The notes under the pieces: model-generated
What the model was told of the DNA's origin: nothing
Seen by the model: only the letters and a program-made list of their open reading frames with translations
Databases searched by the model: none
Translations under genes and position numbers: made by a program
Shown: positions 15,476 through 23,481 of the stretch, piece by piece
Position numbering within the stretch: the stretch's first letter is position 1
How the letters are laid out: each line of letters begins with the position of its first letter
Source of the DNA: Litorimonas sp964565335
GTDB taxonomy: Bacteria > Pseudomonadota > Alphaproteobacteria > Caulobacterales > Maricaulaceae
DNA length: 41,240 nt
NCBI GenBank assembly: GCA_964565335.1
Contig: CAZMEN010000019.1
Location: 1-41,240, forward strand
Reading direction: 5' to 3'

Positions 15476-17539
15476 ATGAGCTTGTTTTCTCGCAAATCCC
15501 TCCCCGTCATTCTGCAAACAGAAATGACGGAATGCGGTTTGGCCTGTATGGCGATGATCGGGCGCTATCACGGACATGATATTGATCTCAATGTCTTACG
15601 CCGTCGCCACCTGATTTCCATGAGCGGAAGCTCGCTCGGCGGTCTAATGAAAATTGCGGGAACGCTGGACCTCGCCCCGCGTCCTCTGCGCGTAGAACTC
15701 GATCAACTCCACAAAGTACAAATGCCCGCCATTCTGCATTGGGACCTAAATCATTACGTGGTGCTGAAATCCGTCAAAGGCGATAACGTCACGATTGTCG
15801 ATCCCGGTATCGGCTTGCGGCAATTATCGCTTTCTAAAGTCTCTAAACATTTTACCGGTGTGGCCTTGGAGCTTTCCCCCACGGCGGAGTTTGACGCGCA
15901 GGATGACCGCTTACGACCGCATCTATCTTTGCTTTGGTCTCGCCTCGTTGGGTTGAAACGCGCCGTTTTTCAAACACTCAGCCTGTCTATTGTTTTACAG
16001 CTGATAGTCATTGCCACACCCTTTTATCTTCAACTTGTTGTCGATGGCGCTTTGGCAAATCGTGATTATGGTTTGCTGATGGGACTCGCTTTGGGGTTTG
16101 GCGGCTTGGCAATTTTAAGAGCCGTGAGCGAGGCCGTGCGAGGGTGGGCTATTCTCATTTATGGTAATCAAATGAGTCTGCAAATGGTCGGGAATGTATT
16201 TCGCCATCTCATACGCTTGCCGACGCGCTATTTTGAAAAACGCCATGTCGGCGACATTATCAGCCGCATGAACAGCACCAAACCCATTCAAGAGGCGCTG
16301 ACGCAATCTGTTGTTTCCGTATTGATTGACGGCGTGATGGCGGCACTGATGCTAGTTGTTATGTTTATTTACGCGCCCATATTAGGCGCGATTGTTCTCG
16401 CCAGCGCCGTGCTTCTTATTCTGGCAACGCTACTGGTTTATCCACATCTACGCCGCACACAAGAAGAAGCCATTTTCGCCAAGGCCGTCGAAAACACGCA
16501 TGTCATCGAATCTATTCGCGCCAATACAACGGTTAAACTTTTCGGGAGAGAGGATGAGCGCGAAGCCGCATGGCGCAATCTTTATACGGACTTTATAAAT
16601 GCCAGTGTTGATTACGGCCGCTATTTGATTGTCCACAAATTTGCCGAGACCCTCATTAACGGCCTGCAAATTGTTATTGTTGTTTGGGCCGCCGCGAACC
16701 TTATGATGGCCGACTCCAGTGTATTTACACTCGGCATGTTGGTTGCCTTCCTCGCTTATCGCCAATATTTTACCGATAGCCTGTCTCAGCTTTTACAAAA
16801 GGGTATCGAGTTCCGTCTGCTTTCCCTCCACCTGGACCGCCTAGCCGATATAATTTTTGAACAAAGCGAGGTCCGCGATACAGTTCTTGAGGCTGTCCCC
16901 GATATAAAGGGCGATATCCGTATTAAGAATGTCAATTTCAGATATGCCGATTCCGACCCATGGGTTCTCGAAGATGTATCCCTGCATATCCCCGCGGGCT
17001 CTATGGTAACACTAACGGGGGAGAGCGGCGGCGGTAAGACAACCTTAATGAAACTCATGCTGGGTCTTTACGGTCCCAATAGCGGCACAGTCGAAGTGGA
17101 TGGCCAGCCTATCGATGCAATCGGGTTATCAAACTGGCGCTCGCAGATCGGCGTTGTGATGCAAGATGACCGTTTATTATCCGGTACGATTGCCGACAAT
17201 ATCAGCTTCTTCGATCCCGAAATGGATATGAAACGCGTTCAACAAGCGGCGGCCTCGGCCCAAATTCATAAGACGATTGCAAAGCTCCCCATGAACTACC
17301 TCTCTGTGGTGGGCGATATGGGGTCAATTTTATCTGGTGGGCAGAAACAGCGTCTGCTCTTGGCCCGCGCGCTCTATCAAAACCCAAAGGCACTATTCCT
17401 CGACGAAGGCACAGCCAATTTAGATGTGGAAACAGAGCAAACCATCGTGGATGTGATACGAAAATTAACGATTACGCGCGTGATTGTGGCTCACAGACCC
17501 GCCTTTATTAACGCCTCGGATGACGTGATAACTATCTAA
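15476..17539 (+). CDS. Peptidase-containing ABC exporter (C39 peptidase, double-glycine type)
   Basis: Such exporters cut a leader after Gly-Gly and move the peptide across the inner membrane. The 687-residue product has all three parts. The C39 peptidase spans about 10-130 with oxyanion Gln14 and catalytic Cys20 (LQTEMTECGLACM), His93 (LNHYVVL) and Asp109 (IVDPGIG). A six-helix membrane domain covers about 160-440. The ATPase domain has Walker A GESGGGKTT (about 515), signature LSGGQKQR (about 618), Walker B ALFLDEGTANLD and H-loop VIVAHRP. The protein ends at ASDDVITI, about 20 residues after the H-loop, so the usual C-terminal strand and helix are short or absent. It is in an operon with the mini HlyD gene and should process the peptide at 17751. 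Confidence 0.95.
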   Translation: MSLFSRKSLPVILQTEMTECGLACMAMIGRYHGHDIDLNVLRRRHLISMSGSSLGGLMKIAGTLDLAPRPLRVELDQLHKVQMPAILHWDLNHYVVLKSVKGDNVTIVDPGIGLRQLSLSKVSKHFTGVALELSPTAEFDAQDDRLRPHLSLLWSRLVGLKRAVFQTLSLSIVLQLIVIATPFYLQLVVDGALANRDYGLLMGLALGFGGLAILRAVSEAVRGWAILIYGNQMSLQMVGNVFRHLIRLPTRYFEKRHVGDIISRMNSTKPIQEALTQSVVSVLIDGVMAALMLVVMFIYAPILGAIVLASAVLLILATLLVYPHLRRTQEEAIFAKAVENTHVIESIRANTTVKLFGREDEREAAWRNLYTDFINASVDYGRYLIVHKFAETLINGLQIVIVVWAAANLMMADSSVFTLGMLVAFLAYRQYFTDSLSQLLQKGIEFRLLSLHLDRLADIIFEQSEVRDTVLEAVPDIKGDIRIKNVNFRYADSDPWVLEDVSLHIPAGSMVTLTGESGGGKTTLMKLMLGLYGPNSGTVEVDGQPIDAIGLSNWRSQIGVVMQDDRLLSGTIADNISFFDPEMDMKRVQQAAASAQIHKTIAKLPMNYLSVVGDMGSILSGGQKQRLLLARALYQNPKALFLDEGTANLDVETEQTIVDVIRKLTITRVIVAHRPAFINASDDVITI

Positions 17540-17575
17540 ATTGGCGTGAATTTAAGCCGTTCCAGAAATATTATA

Positions 17576-17641
17576 GTTAACAAGCATGGTTAACAAACTA
17601 TCTATGGGTGAATGATTCAACTCAAGACAGATATTAACCAT
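17576..17641. promoter_or_regulatory. Repeated GTTAAC elements upstream of the short-peptide gene, possible operator
   Basis: GTTAACAA occurs twice, at 17576-17583 and 17589-17596, 13 bases apart. ATGGTTAA (17586-17593) is also matched by its inverse TTAACCAT at 17634-17641. The spacing fits a dimeric regulator site. A TTAACC box at 17634 and TAGATA at 17657 are 17 bases apart and could form a promoter. Regulation is inferred only from the repeats. Confidence 0.35.
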
Positions 17642-17750
17642 AGATTCTCTCCAAATTAGATATTTATAACTTGATAAGAAATATGGTTTCTGATGTCTTA
17701 AGGGCGAGTATCAATTGGGGTGCTCGAAACACACAAAGAAAGATAGTCCT

Positions 17751-17822
17751 ATGCGTGAGCTAACTCTTGAAGAAATCGAAGTCGTAACTGGTGGCCAGCC
17801 CATCATTGTTGGTGACTTCTAG
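17751..17822 (+). CDS. Double-glycine leader peptide with an eight-residue core
   Basis: A 23-codon gene too short for normal gene calling. It encodes leader MRELTLEEIEVVTGG followed by core QPIIVGDF and a TAG stop. The leader matches the microcin/colicin V-type pattern (acidic, Leu and Ile at helix positions, ending Gly-Gly) recognised by C39 exporters, one of which is encoded 211 bases upstream. Cleavage after Gly15 would release eight residues without Cys, Ser or Thr, so no lanthionine or disulfide is expected. A weak ribosome-binding site (AGAAAGA) precedes the ATG, and a hairpin plus strong terminator follow within 51 bases, marking a dedicated transcript. Role unknown: signal or very small bacteriocin are both possible; a signal seems likelier at this size. 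Confidence 0.8.
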   Translation: MRELTLEEIEVVTGGQPIIVGDF

Positions 17823-17823
17823 T

Positions 17824-17839
17824 CAACGTGAAAACGTTG
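17824..17839 (+). repeat. Stem-loop with GAAA tetraloop after the short-peptide stop codon
   Basis: CAACGT (17824-17829), loop GAAA, ACGTTG (17834-17839). A perfect six-pair stem with a GNRA-type tetraloop one base after the stop; it may protect or regulate the short mRNA. Confidence 0.55.
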
Positions 17840-17847
17840 TAAGCTTT

Positions 17848-17873
17848 AAGCCCGCCGCAAGGCGGGTTTTTTT
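17848..17873 (+). terminator. Strong intrinsic terminator of the short-peptide gene
   Basis: CCCGCC (17851-17856), loop GCAA, GGCGGG (17861-17866), then seven T. Flanking A and T residues extend the pairing. Confidence 0.92.
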
Positions 17874-17985
17874 ATATCAAAAACGCCTATCATTTTGGTG
17901 TTTAAATGATCTGTACTACCCATTTATAGCCACACCTTCTTAATCTTTTTCGCCTATTTTTGACCCTTATATATTAGAGGGCAAA

Positions 17986-20900
17986 ATGGCATTAAGCCGA
18001 AACATAGTCTTCAACGTTTTTATTTGCGTTGTCTTTTATGCGTTTACCGCAGCCTTTAGTGATGCCCAAACCGCAAATAAGGCCGGGGCCGTCGCGGATG
18101 CGCAAGGGAAGACCCTCGCCTCTCCCGTTAAAACAATCCCCACGGCACAAAGCATTGCCCGCCTTATTGAAGAAAAAGGATTGGTAAAGTCTGACAGCGC
18201 GTCTGACCTCGCCATGCCCGAAACAGTATCCGAAGCCATTTCAAACATCGTCAATGTTCTGCCTCTCGGTGATAAAGAACTGTTTGATGAAGCCCTCAGC
18301 AATTTACGAATATTAGCGGAAGAACAGCAAAACCCATATGATCAGGGCATCGTGAATTTATTTACGCAATATGCCTCGCTTTTCGATTTCAACAATGTCA
18401 CTGAAAATTATCAAGAGATAACGCATTTCTTGCAAGACGTTCCGCGCACAGAACACTGGCTGGTACGCTTTCATGCTAAACGTCTACTCTCTGTTACGCA
18501 TACGCATAAACGCAATAATGGTTTAGCCTTACAGGTAGCCCAAGAGGCGATGACCCTTATCCCCAGTGAGATATCAGAAGAGGCCACCCACACGCGTATT
18601 AGTGTTACGGGGCTAATCGCCTATCTGCAAAATCTACAATTTAATAAAGAACTCGCGCTGGAAAATACGCAGAAACTAATCGATTTGAAACTCGCCGCAG
18701 GCAAACAAATTGACGGCATAGAGCTCCTAAATAATTTATTGTATTCGCATAATGCGTGGCGTGACAATGATGTGCGCGTGAATCTAGCGCAGACCTTGAT
18801 GCGGCTCGAAGAAAAATACGGCGCAACGACGCCCGGCCTGTCCTACCTTCACGCGTCTGGTGTCTACATTGATACGGAACAATATACGGCCGCGAAGACA
18901 ACTGCCCTCGCCGCGATTGCCCGCGTGAAGCACGAAACCCTGCGCATGGCCGCGCAGTTAAATTTGGCAACTGCGCAAGCCGGAATGGGAAAAACCGTTG
19001 AGGCCAAAACCCTATTGAACAGCCTACCCGAAGGCGCACGTAGCAGCGCAAAAGGGAAATATGCTTTGGCCCTCATCGCGCTGAGAGAAGGCCGCGCCAC
19101 TGACGCCCTCACTCTCATGAATGAGCGATATGATGGCCGCGTTAGACGCTTCCTCGAAGATAAAAGTAATAACACAACAGAAATGCTCGCCAGTCTCGAG
19201 AACTCCAGCGCGCGTCAAGCCGAGCGCGAAGCCGCTTTGAAGCGCGAAGCGACGCTGATTCAGACACGGCTGCACCAGCAACAACAGATTAATCGTCTGT
19301 TGATTGGCATGTCTTTCCTTGCCCTGACAATGGGTCTGGGAGCCGTGATCTTTGCGCGTAATCGCCACAAATTATCCAAACTTCTGAAAATAAAAACTGA
19401 AGAAGCTGAGAGCGCCGACCGAATGAAAACCGAATTCCTCGGAATGGTCAGTCATGAATTGCGGACTCCGCTAAATGGTATCATCGGATTGGCAGATATT
19501 ATTTCCTCGCAAAGTGAAGACGAGAAAACGCGTCAGCGAGCGGGGATTATTTTGTCCTCAGGCAATCTTCTCTTTAACCTTATCGAGAGCATTATCGACA
19601 TGTCCCGTCTTGATGGCGGCAAAATGGAATTGGTAGCGCAAGATTGTTCTATCGCTGAGATTGCAGGGAAACTGGCGAAGAAGCGCCAGAAAGAGGCAAC
19701 TGAAAAGGGCCTAATATTCACCTATCACATTCCCGCCGCGGCTGCTCAACCCATTGAGATTGACCCTGTTCGCATTGAGCAATGTATTGATACGCTCTTA
19801 TCCAATGCTGTCCGTTTTACCGAGGCCGGACGCGTCCATCTCCACCTTGAAACTAAAACAGACCCCGCTTCCGGTCAGATAACTTTCTCTGTTATTGTCG
19901 CCGATACGGGCCAAGGTATGAATGAGCAGGTTCTGGAAAAACTGTTCACGCCCTTCCTGCAGGCCGACACGTCTATGACCCGCAAACATGGCGGCTCCGG
20001 TCTACGATTAGCCATTGCGCGGGCAATGATCCGAATGATGGACGGCGACATCACCGTAGTCAGCCGCGAAGGAAAAGGGTCTGAATTTACAATGACCTTC
20101 CCGGCCCAACCCGTGCTTGGAACAAGCAGTTTAAACGAAACGAGTACGCGTAAAGAAGCCGTCGCTGAAAGTCGCTCGCCCGCAACGCGGCCATCAGTCT
20201 CCGCCAAGCCAGTCAAGAAACCCGCCAAGCGATCGGCTAAGCGGCGCAAGGCTGTAAAAACCGCGTTGCAGCATATCCAGACTTCACAAGATCAGCGTCC
20301 ACTAGCCCCAGCGGCACATAAAGACACAAGCATAAACATCTTGCCGGATAGAACTCCCGTCTTGCGCGACGAAGACAGTGTTTTTAAGAGGCGCTCAACA
20401 AAAAGCGGAAAGACCAAAAGCCGAAGAGAAGGTTTTCAAAGAGAAGGTTTTGAGACGGATAATTTTGAGGCCGAAATTGTCGAAAGCTCCCTTCCATCCG
20501 TGCGAAAACAAGCCGCCTCGTCCCCTTCCGGAGAGATCAAACCAACCGCTGCCGATATGAAATCAATGATGGAGAGCCTGCACAATAGCCGCGTCCTAAT
20601 CGTTGACGATGATGCCTCTAATCGGGATGTGGTTGAAATCCTGCTGAAACCCGTCGGCATAGATTGTTTTGCCGTCGAGAGCGGAGCCGACGCGCTGAAC
20701 ATGATGGAAGCCTATTACTTTGATGTTGTCATCATGGATATCCGCATGCCGGATATGAGCGGTACAGAGGCCATAAGACAGATTCGCCGCAGCGGCCAAG
20801 CTTGGGCAAACGTCCCCGTCATTGCATTGACCGCTGATATTGCTGCGGAGAACAATGCCGCGTGTATGGCCGCCGGCGCTGATATCTTTCTCACAAAACC

Positions 20901-21036
20901 TATTTTGGCCAAAGATCTATTAGAAGCCATCTGCTTTGTTAAATTTCAGGATAAGCGCTCTTCGGCAATGTCTGACATTATTCTTGAGTTGAATGAGCTT
21001 GATCAGCCTGCGATTGACACCGCTCAGAGCGCTTAG
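17986..21036 (+). CDS. Hybrid sensor histidine kinase with exported TPR-like sensor region
   Basis: The 1016-residue product starts with a signal peptide (NIVFNVFICVVFYAFTAAFS). An all-helical repeat region of TPR character covers about 60-400, followed by a coiled-coil and one membrane helix at about 434-456. HisKA has phospho-acceptor His490 in GMVSHELRTPLNGIIG. The ATPase domain has DTLLSNAVRF, DTGQGM and GGSGLRLAIA, where Arg replaces the usual Gly of the G2 box. A basic, low-complexity linker spans about 709-865, then a receiver domain with DDD near its start and phospho-Asp918 in VVIMDIRMPD. No DNA-binding output is present, so a partner is needed. It lies just after the short-peptide gene with its own GAGGG ribosome-binding site. 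The ligand is unknown; the neighbouring peptide is a candidate. Confidence 0.9.
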   Translation: MALSRNIVFNVFICVVFYAFTAAFSDAQTANKAGAVADAQGKTLASPVKTIPTAQSIARLIEEKGLVKSDSASDLAMPETVSEAISNIVNVLPLGDKELFDEALSNLRILAEEQQNPYDQGIVNLFTQYASLFDFNNVTENYQEITHFLQDVPRTEHWLVRFHAKRLLSVTHTHKRNNGLALQVAQEAMTLIPSEISEEATHTRISVTGLIAYLQNLQFNKELALENTQKLIDLKLAAGKQIDGIELLNNLLYSHNAWRDNDVRVNLAQTLMRLEEKYGATTPGLSYLHASGVYIDTEQYTAAKTTALAAIARVKHETLRMAAQLNLATAQAGMGKTVEAKTLLNSLPEGARSSAKGKYALALIALREGRATDALTLMNERYDGRVRRFLEDKSNNTTEMLASLENSSARQAEREAALKREATLIQTRLHQQQQINRLLIGMSFLALTMGLGAVIFARNRHKLSKLLKIKTEEAESADRMKTEFLGMVSHELRTPLNGIIGLADIISSQSEDEKTRQRAGIILSSGNLLFNLIESIIDMSRLDGGKMELVAQDCSIAEIAGKLAKKRQKEATEKGLIFTYHIPAAAAQPIEIDPVRIEQCIDTLLSNAVRFTEAGRVHLHLETKTDPASGQITFSVIVADTGQGMNEQVLEKLFTPFLQADTSMTRKHGGSGLRLAIARAMIRMMDGDITVVSREGKGSEFTMTFPAQPVLGTSSLNETSTRKEAVAESRSPATRPSVSAKPVKKPAKRSAKRRKAVKTALQHIQTSQDQRPLAPAAHKDTSINILPDRTPVLRDEDSVFKRRSTKSGKTKSRREGFQREGFETDNFEAEIVESSLPSVRKQAASSPSGEIKPTAADMKSMMESLHNSRVLIVDDDASNRDVVEILLKPVGIDCFAVESGADALNMMEAYYFDVVIMDIRMPDMSGTEAIRQIRRSGQAWANVPVIALTADIAAENNAACMAAGADIFLTKPILAKDLLEAICFVKFQDKRSSAMSDIILELNELDQPAIDTAQSA

Positions 21037-21044
21037 GCACAGAT

Positions 21045-21713
21045 TTATAAAACCAGCTTCATAATCATGAGGGGTATGGCGAAACTCAGCGCCAAACCAA
21101 TGGTGATAAAGACGCCGTCTCTGGCGGTTATCCCAAGTCCCAATAACCCGATAATAAAGGCCGGAGGGACAACACCGAAAGGGACAACTCCCAAGGGCAC
21201 CATGGTGGCGGCGAGTAAGATGGACACCATCGCCACAATACTCAACATCGGGCCGCGGACAATCCACTCGGCTCTCGGTTTGACTACATTGTCAACGCGG
21301 TCAAGCCACGGCCCCGCAAATCTATCAGCCTTTGCTAGGGCGCTCGGCGAGATTTTTACTTTCGCCAGAACTTCGGGCATCCAAGGATAGGGGCGGCGGA
21401 ACAAAAGCTGCAAAGCGAATAGAATAACGACCAATCCAAACGCGACAGGCACGCCCGGCAATATGCCTAAGGGGGTTAGCAAAAACAGCGAACAAAGAAG
21501 CAAGATTGGCCCGAAGGCGCGATTGCCAAAGGCCTCGATCACAGTTTTCAAATCAACCGTTTCCCCGCGGGCCGTCTTCTGTACTTGACGCAAAATACTT
21601 CTAAGCGGCGCGTCCGTCTGAGACACGTCCTCATTAGACTCTCCCATTTCAGCGGACTCTAGGAGCGGCTCTCTAGAATTACCGGCATTGGGGATATTAG
21701 ACTGATTATTCAC
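21045..21713 (-). CDS. exoD: ExoD family membrane protein
   Basis: ExoD proteins are inner-membrane proteins named for an effect on exopolysaccharide synthesis in rhizobia; their molecular role is unclear. The 222-residue product has a polar, acidic N-terminal extension of about 40 residues. The ExoD core then begins at LRSILRQVQKTARGETVDLK and continues with FGNRAFGPILLLCSLFLLTP and GVPVAFGLVVILFALQLLF. The later hydrophobic stretches (MLSIVAMVSILLAATMVPLG, AFIIGLLGLGITARDG, LALSFAIPLMIMKLVL) complete the family pattern. It converges with the kinase gene, with eight bases between the two stops. Confidence 0.88.
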   Translation of the reverse strand: MNNQSNIPNAGNSREPLLESAEMGESNEDVSQTDAPLRSILRQVQKTARGETVDLKTVIEAFGNRAFGPILLLCSLFLLTPLGILPGVPVAFGLVVILFALQLLFRRPYPWMPEVLAKVKISPSALAKADRFAGPWLDRVDNVVKPRAEWIVRGPMLSIVAMVSILLAATMVPLGVVPFGVVPPAFIIGLLGLGITARDGVFITIGLALSFAIPLMIMKLVL

Positions 21714-21914
21714 ACAGCTTCGCTAACATACTCCAAACCGTTTGCCCAAAAAATAGACAGAAAATGAAAGAAAATTTATGCAAGCAGGCATAGGGCCTAA
21801 CTTACGCGTAGGAGTTGGTCTTTGCCAAAATATAAACGCCCCACCGCCTCTGAGAAAACAAAAATTGACGGAGCGCTAAACAATTCGACCATAAGCTCAT
21901 GTATTCCCGTCAGG

Positions 21915-23357
21915 CTAACGACAGATAGGACGTTTGGTGGGACAAGGACTTGGGTCATAAGCCGCAATGGCGGTCAGGAATGTCTCCCATGTGTCCGGCT
22001 TTCGTCCATGTAGGGACACAAGCGTTTCTACATCAAGGTTCAGGCGCTCAATTTCTGCATGTAACGTAACAGAAGCACGGTTTGCCGGCGATGGCCCGAC
22101 GATAAAATCATTATCATAGTGGTCCACTTGAATGGCTGTTTTAGACTTCGGAACATAAACTAATGCCAAGCTTCCGACATGACTTGTCGCGATATCGTAT
22201 ATTTCCACCGGACCGAGCATTTTTTGTTTTCCCATGATATCGATGCGAGACTCTATTAAAGTTTCGCCGATTAAATCTTTGACGCTTTGAGCGGCCATTT
22301 CCGTGACAATGATGTTGGCCCCTAAATCATAGCCTTCCTTTATGCCCGCAATATGATCCGCGTGATGATGGGTGACGATGAAATGCTTCAAAGGTTTTGA
22401 TTGGCCTCGCTCAGTGTCTTGCTCCGCTTGGTAGGCGTCCCAGCGCGCTTTGAAACCTGATGATCCGCCCACAGCGATGATATGGTCACCCGCGTCAATG
22501 AAGCTTGTATAGCCGCCATTAACGCCGACATTTTTGATGATGTCGCTAATCACGTTCACGCTCATTTCGTCGCGAACGACCTTCTCCCCTTCCAAGGTCA
22601 GGCCTCGGTCGACTTTCCATGTGGAGGCCCGAACTGAGTTGACTTTAATACGGCGTTCTTTAACATATTCCGAGAAGAACTTGCCAACGTAAAAATCTAA
22701 ATCTGCAGCATAGGTTACGCCGGATGTTTTTTTGAAATCTCCAAACTGATATCGCAAGGTGCCATATCCGCTAGGGCGCTGCATTTTGGTAATATGACCG
22801 GTTGTGGAATTGACGAATATATCCATCGGCGTCCAATCAGGTATGGACAAGGTCATCACCGTATGCGGCATGCCCAAATAACTCACCTGCTCTTTGATGA
22901 CGACGTCTTGCGGCCGCTTCACCAATTCATAAGCCAAGAGCGTATCAGAGGAGCGAATTTCACCATAAAATGTCCGGTAATAGGTGCCCTCTTCATCAAT
23001 AGAATATGTCTTCGTCCCGTAATCGATGTGTCCGATACCGCCCTTCGTATTAAAAACGCGATAATTATAATTATTAAGCGGCCCGCCCCAGCTTTCCTCA
23101 CTGCCGCGCTGATTGACCAAATCTATTTTTAGGTCTTTGACCATTTGCGGGAGTTCCACATAGCCTGGCGTATAGCCTTGTCCCACCCAACCAAACCGGA
23201 GATCGGAATAGATAGAAATCGATTTGAGTTTGTCGATACCGTAGGTCTGATTCACCAAACTCAAAACTTTATCTTCGGCGTCCCCCGCAAAAGCGACATT
23301 AGAAAAAGCGAATGCCAAACTTGCGAAAGTCAGCGTTTTGAGAATAGTATGTGACAT
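21915..23357 (-). CDS. Secreted metallo-beta-lactamase-fold hydrolase
   Basis: The 480-residue product has a signal peptide (LKTLTFASLAFAFSNVAFA), so it acts in the periplasm or outside. The first 260 residues form a beta-rich domain of unknown role, similar to the N-terminal regions of some large secreted members of the fold. The metallo-beta-lactamase domain follows. It shows YTSFIDAGDHIIAVGG, the zinc motif FIVTHHHADHIAG, a later His in ATSHVGSLALVYVPKS, an Asp in IQVDHYDNDFI and the final VSLHGR. The substrate is not predictable. It is downstream of the AraC regulator on the same strand, 124 bases away, and could be its target. Confidence 0.85.
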   Translation of the reverse strand: MSHTILKTLTFASLAFAFSNVAFAGDAEDKVLSLVNQTYGIDKLKSISIYSDLRFGWVGQGYTPGYVELPQMVKDLKIDLVNQRGSEESWGGPLNNYNYRVFNTKGGIGHIDYGTKTYSIDEEGTYYRTFYGEIRSSDTLLAYELVKRPQDVVIKEQVSYLGMPHTVMTLSIPDWTPMDIFVNSTTGHITKMQRPSGYGTLRYQFGDFKKTSGVTYAADLDFYVGKFFSEYVKERRIKVNSVRASTWKVDRGLTLEGEKVVRDEMSVNVISDIIKNVGVNGGYTSFIDAGDHIIAVGGSSGFKARWDAYQAEQDTERGQSKPLKHFIVTHHHADHIAGIKEGYDLGANIIVTEMAAQSVKDLIGETLIESRIDIMGKQKMLGPVEIYDIATSHVGSLALVYVPKSKTAIQVDHYDNDFIVGPSPANRASVTLHAEIERLNLDVETLVSLHGRKPDTWETFLTAIAAYDPSPCPTKRPICR

Positions 23358-23481
23358 GAGGGTCTCCTTAAGACGGGGTTGTGCAGCCCTTCTCTATTAG
23401 GGCTTACCTGTTTTTGTGTCTTAAGGAAGTCGCGCAAAGTCTAAACGATTTCGCGCCTTCATGCGGTTTAGCCTGTTCAAT

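Noticed and set aside
17684..17762. 26-codon frame just before the short-peptide gene, overlapping its start
   Set aside because: Its translation has no leader or membrane features and no ribosome-binding site; the in-frame Gly-Gly precursor is the convincing product here.
17946..17974. TTGACC and TATATT boxes before the sensor kinase as a promoter
   Set aside because: They are only about three bases apart, so they cannot form a -35/-10 pair together.
21822..22013. 63-residue plus-strand frame near the metallo-hydrolase end
   Set aside because: It overlaps the hydrolase C-terminus antisense and has no recognisable features.
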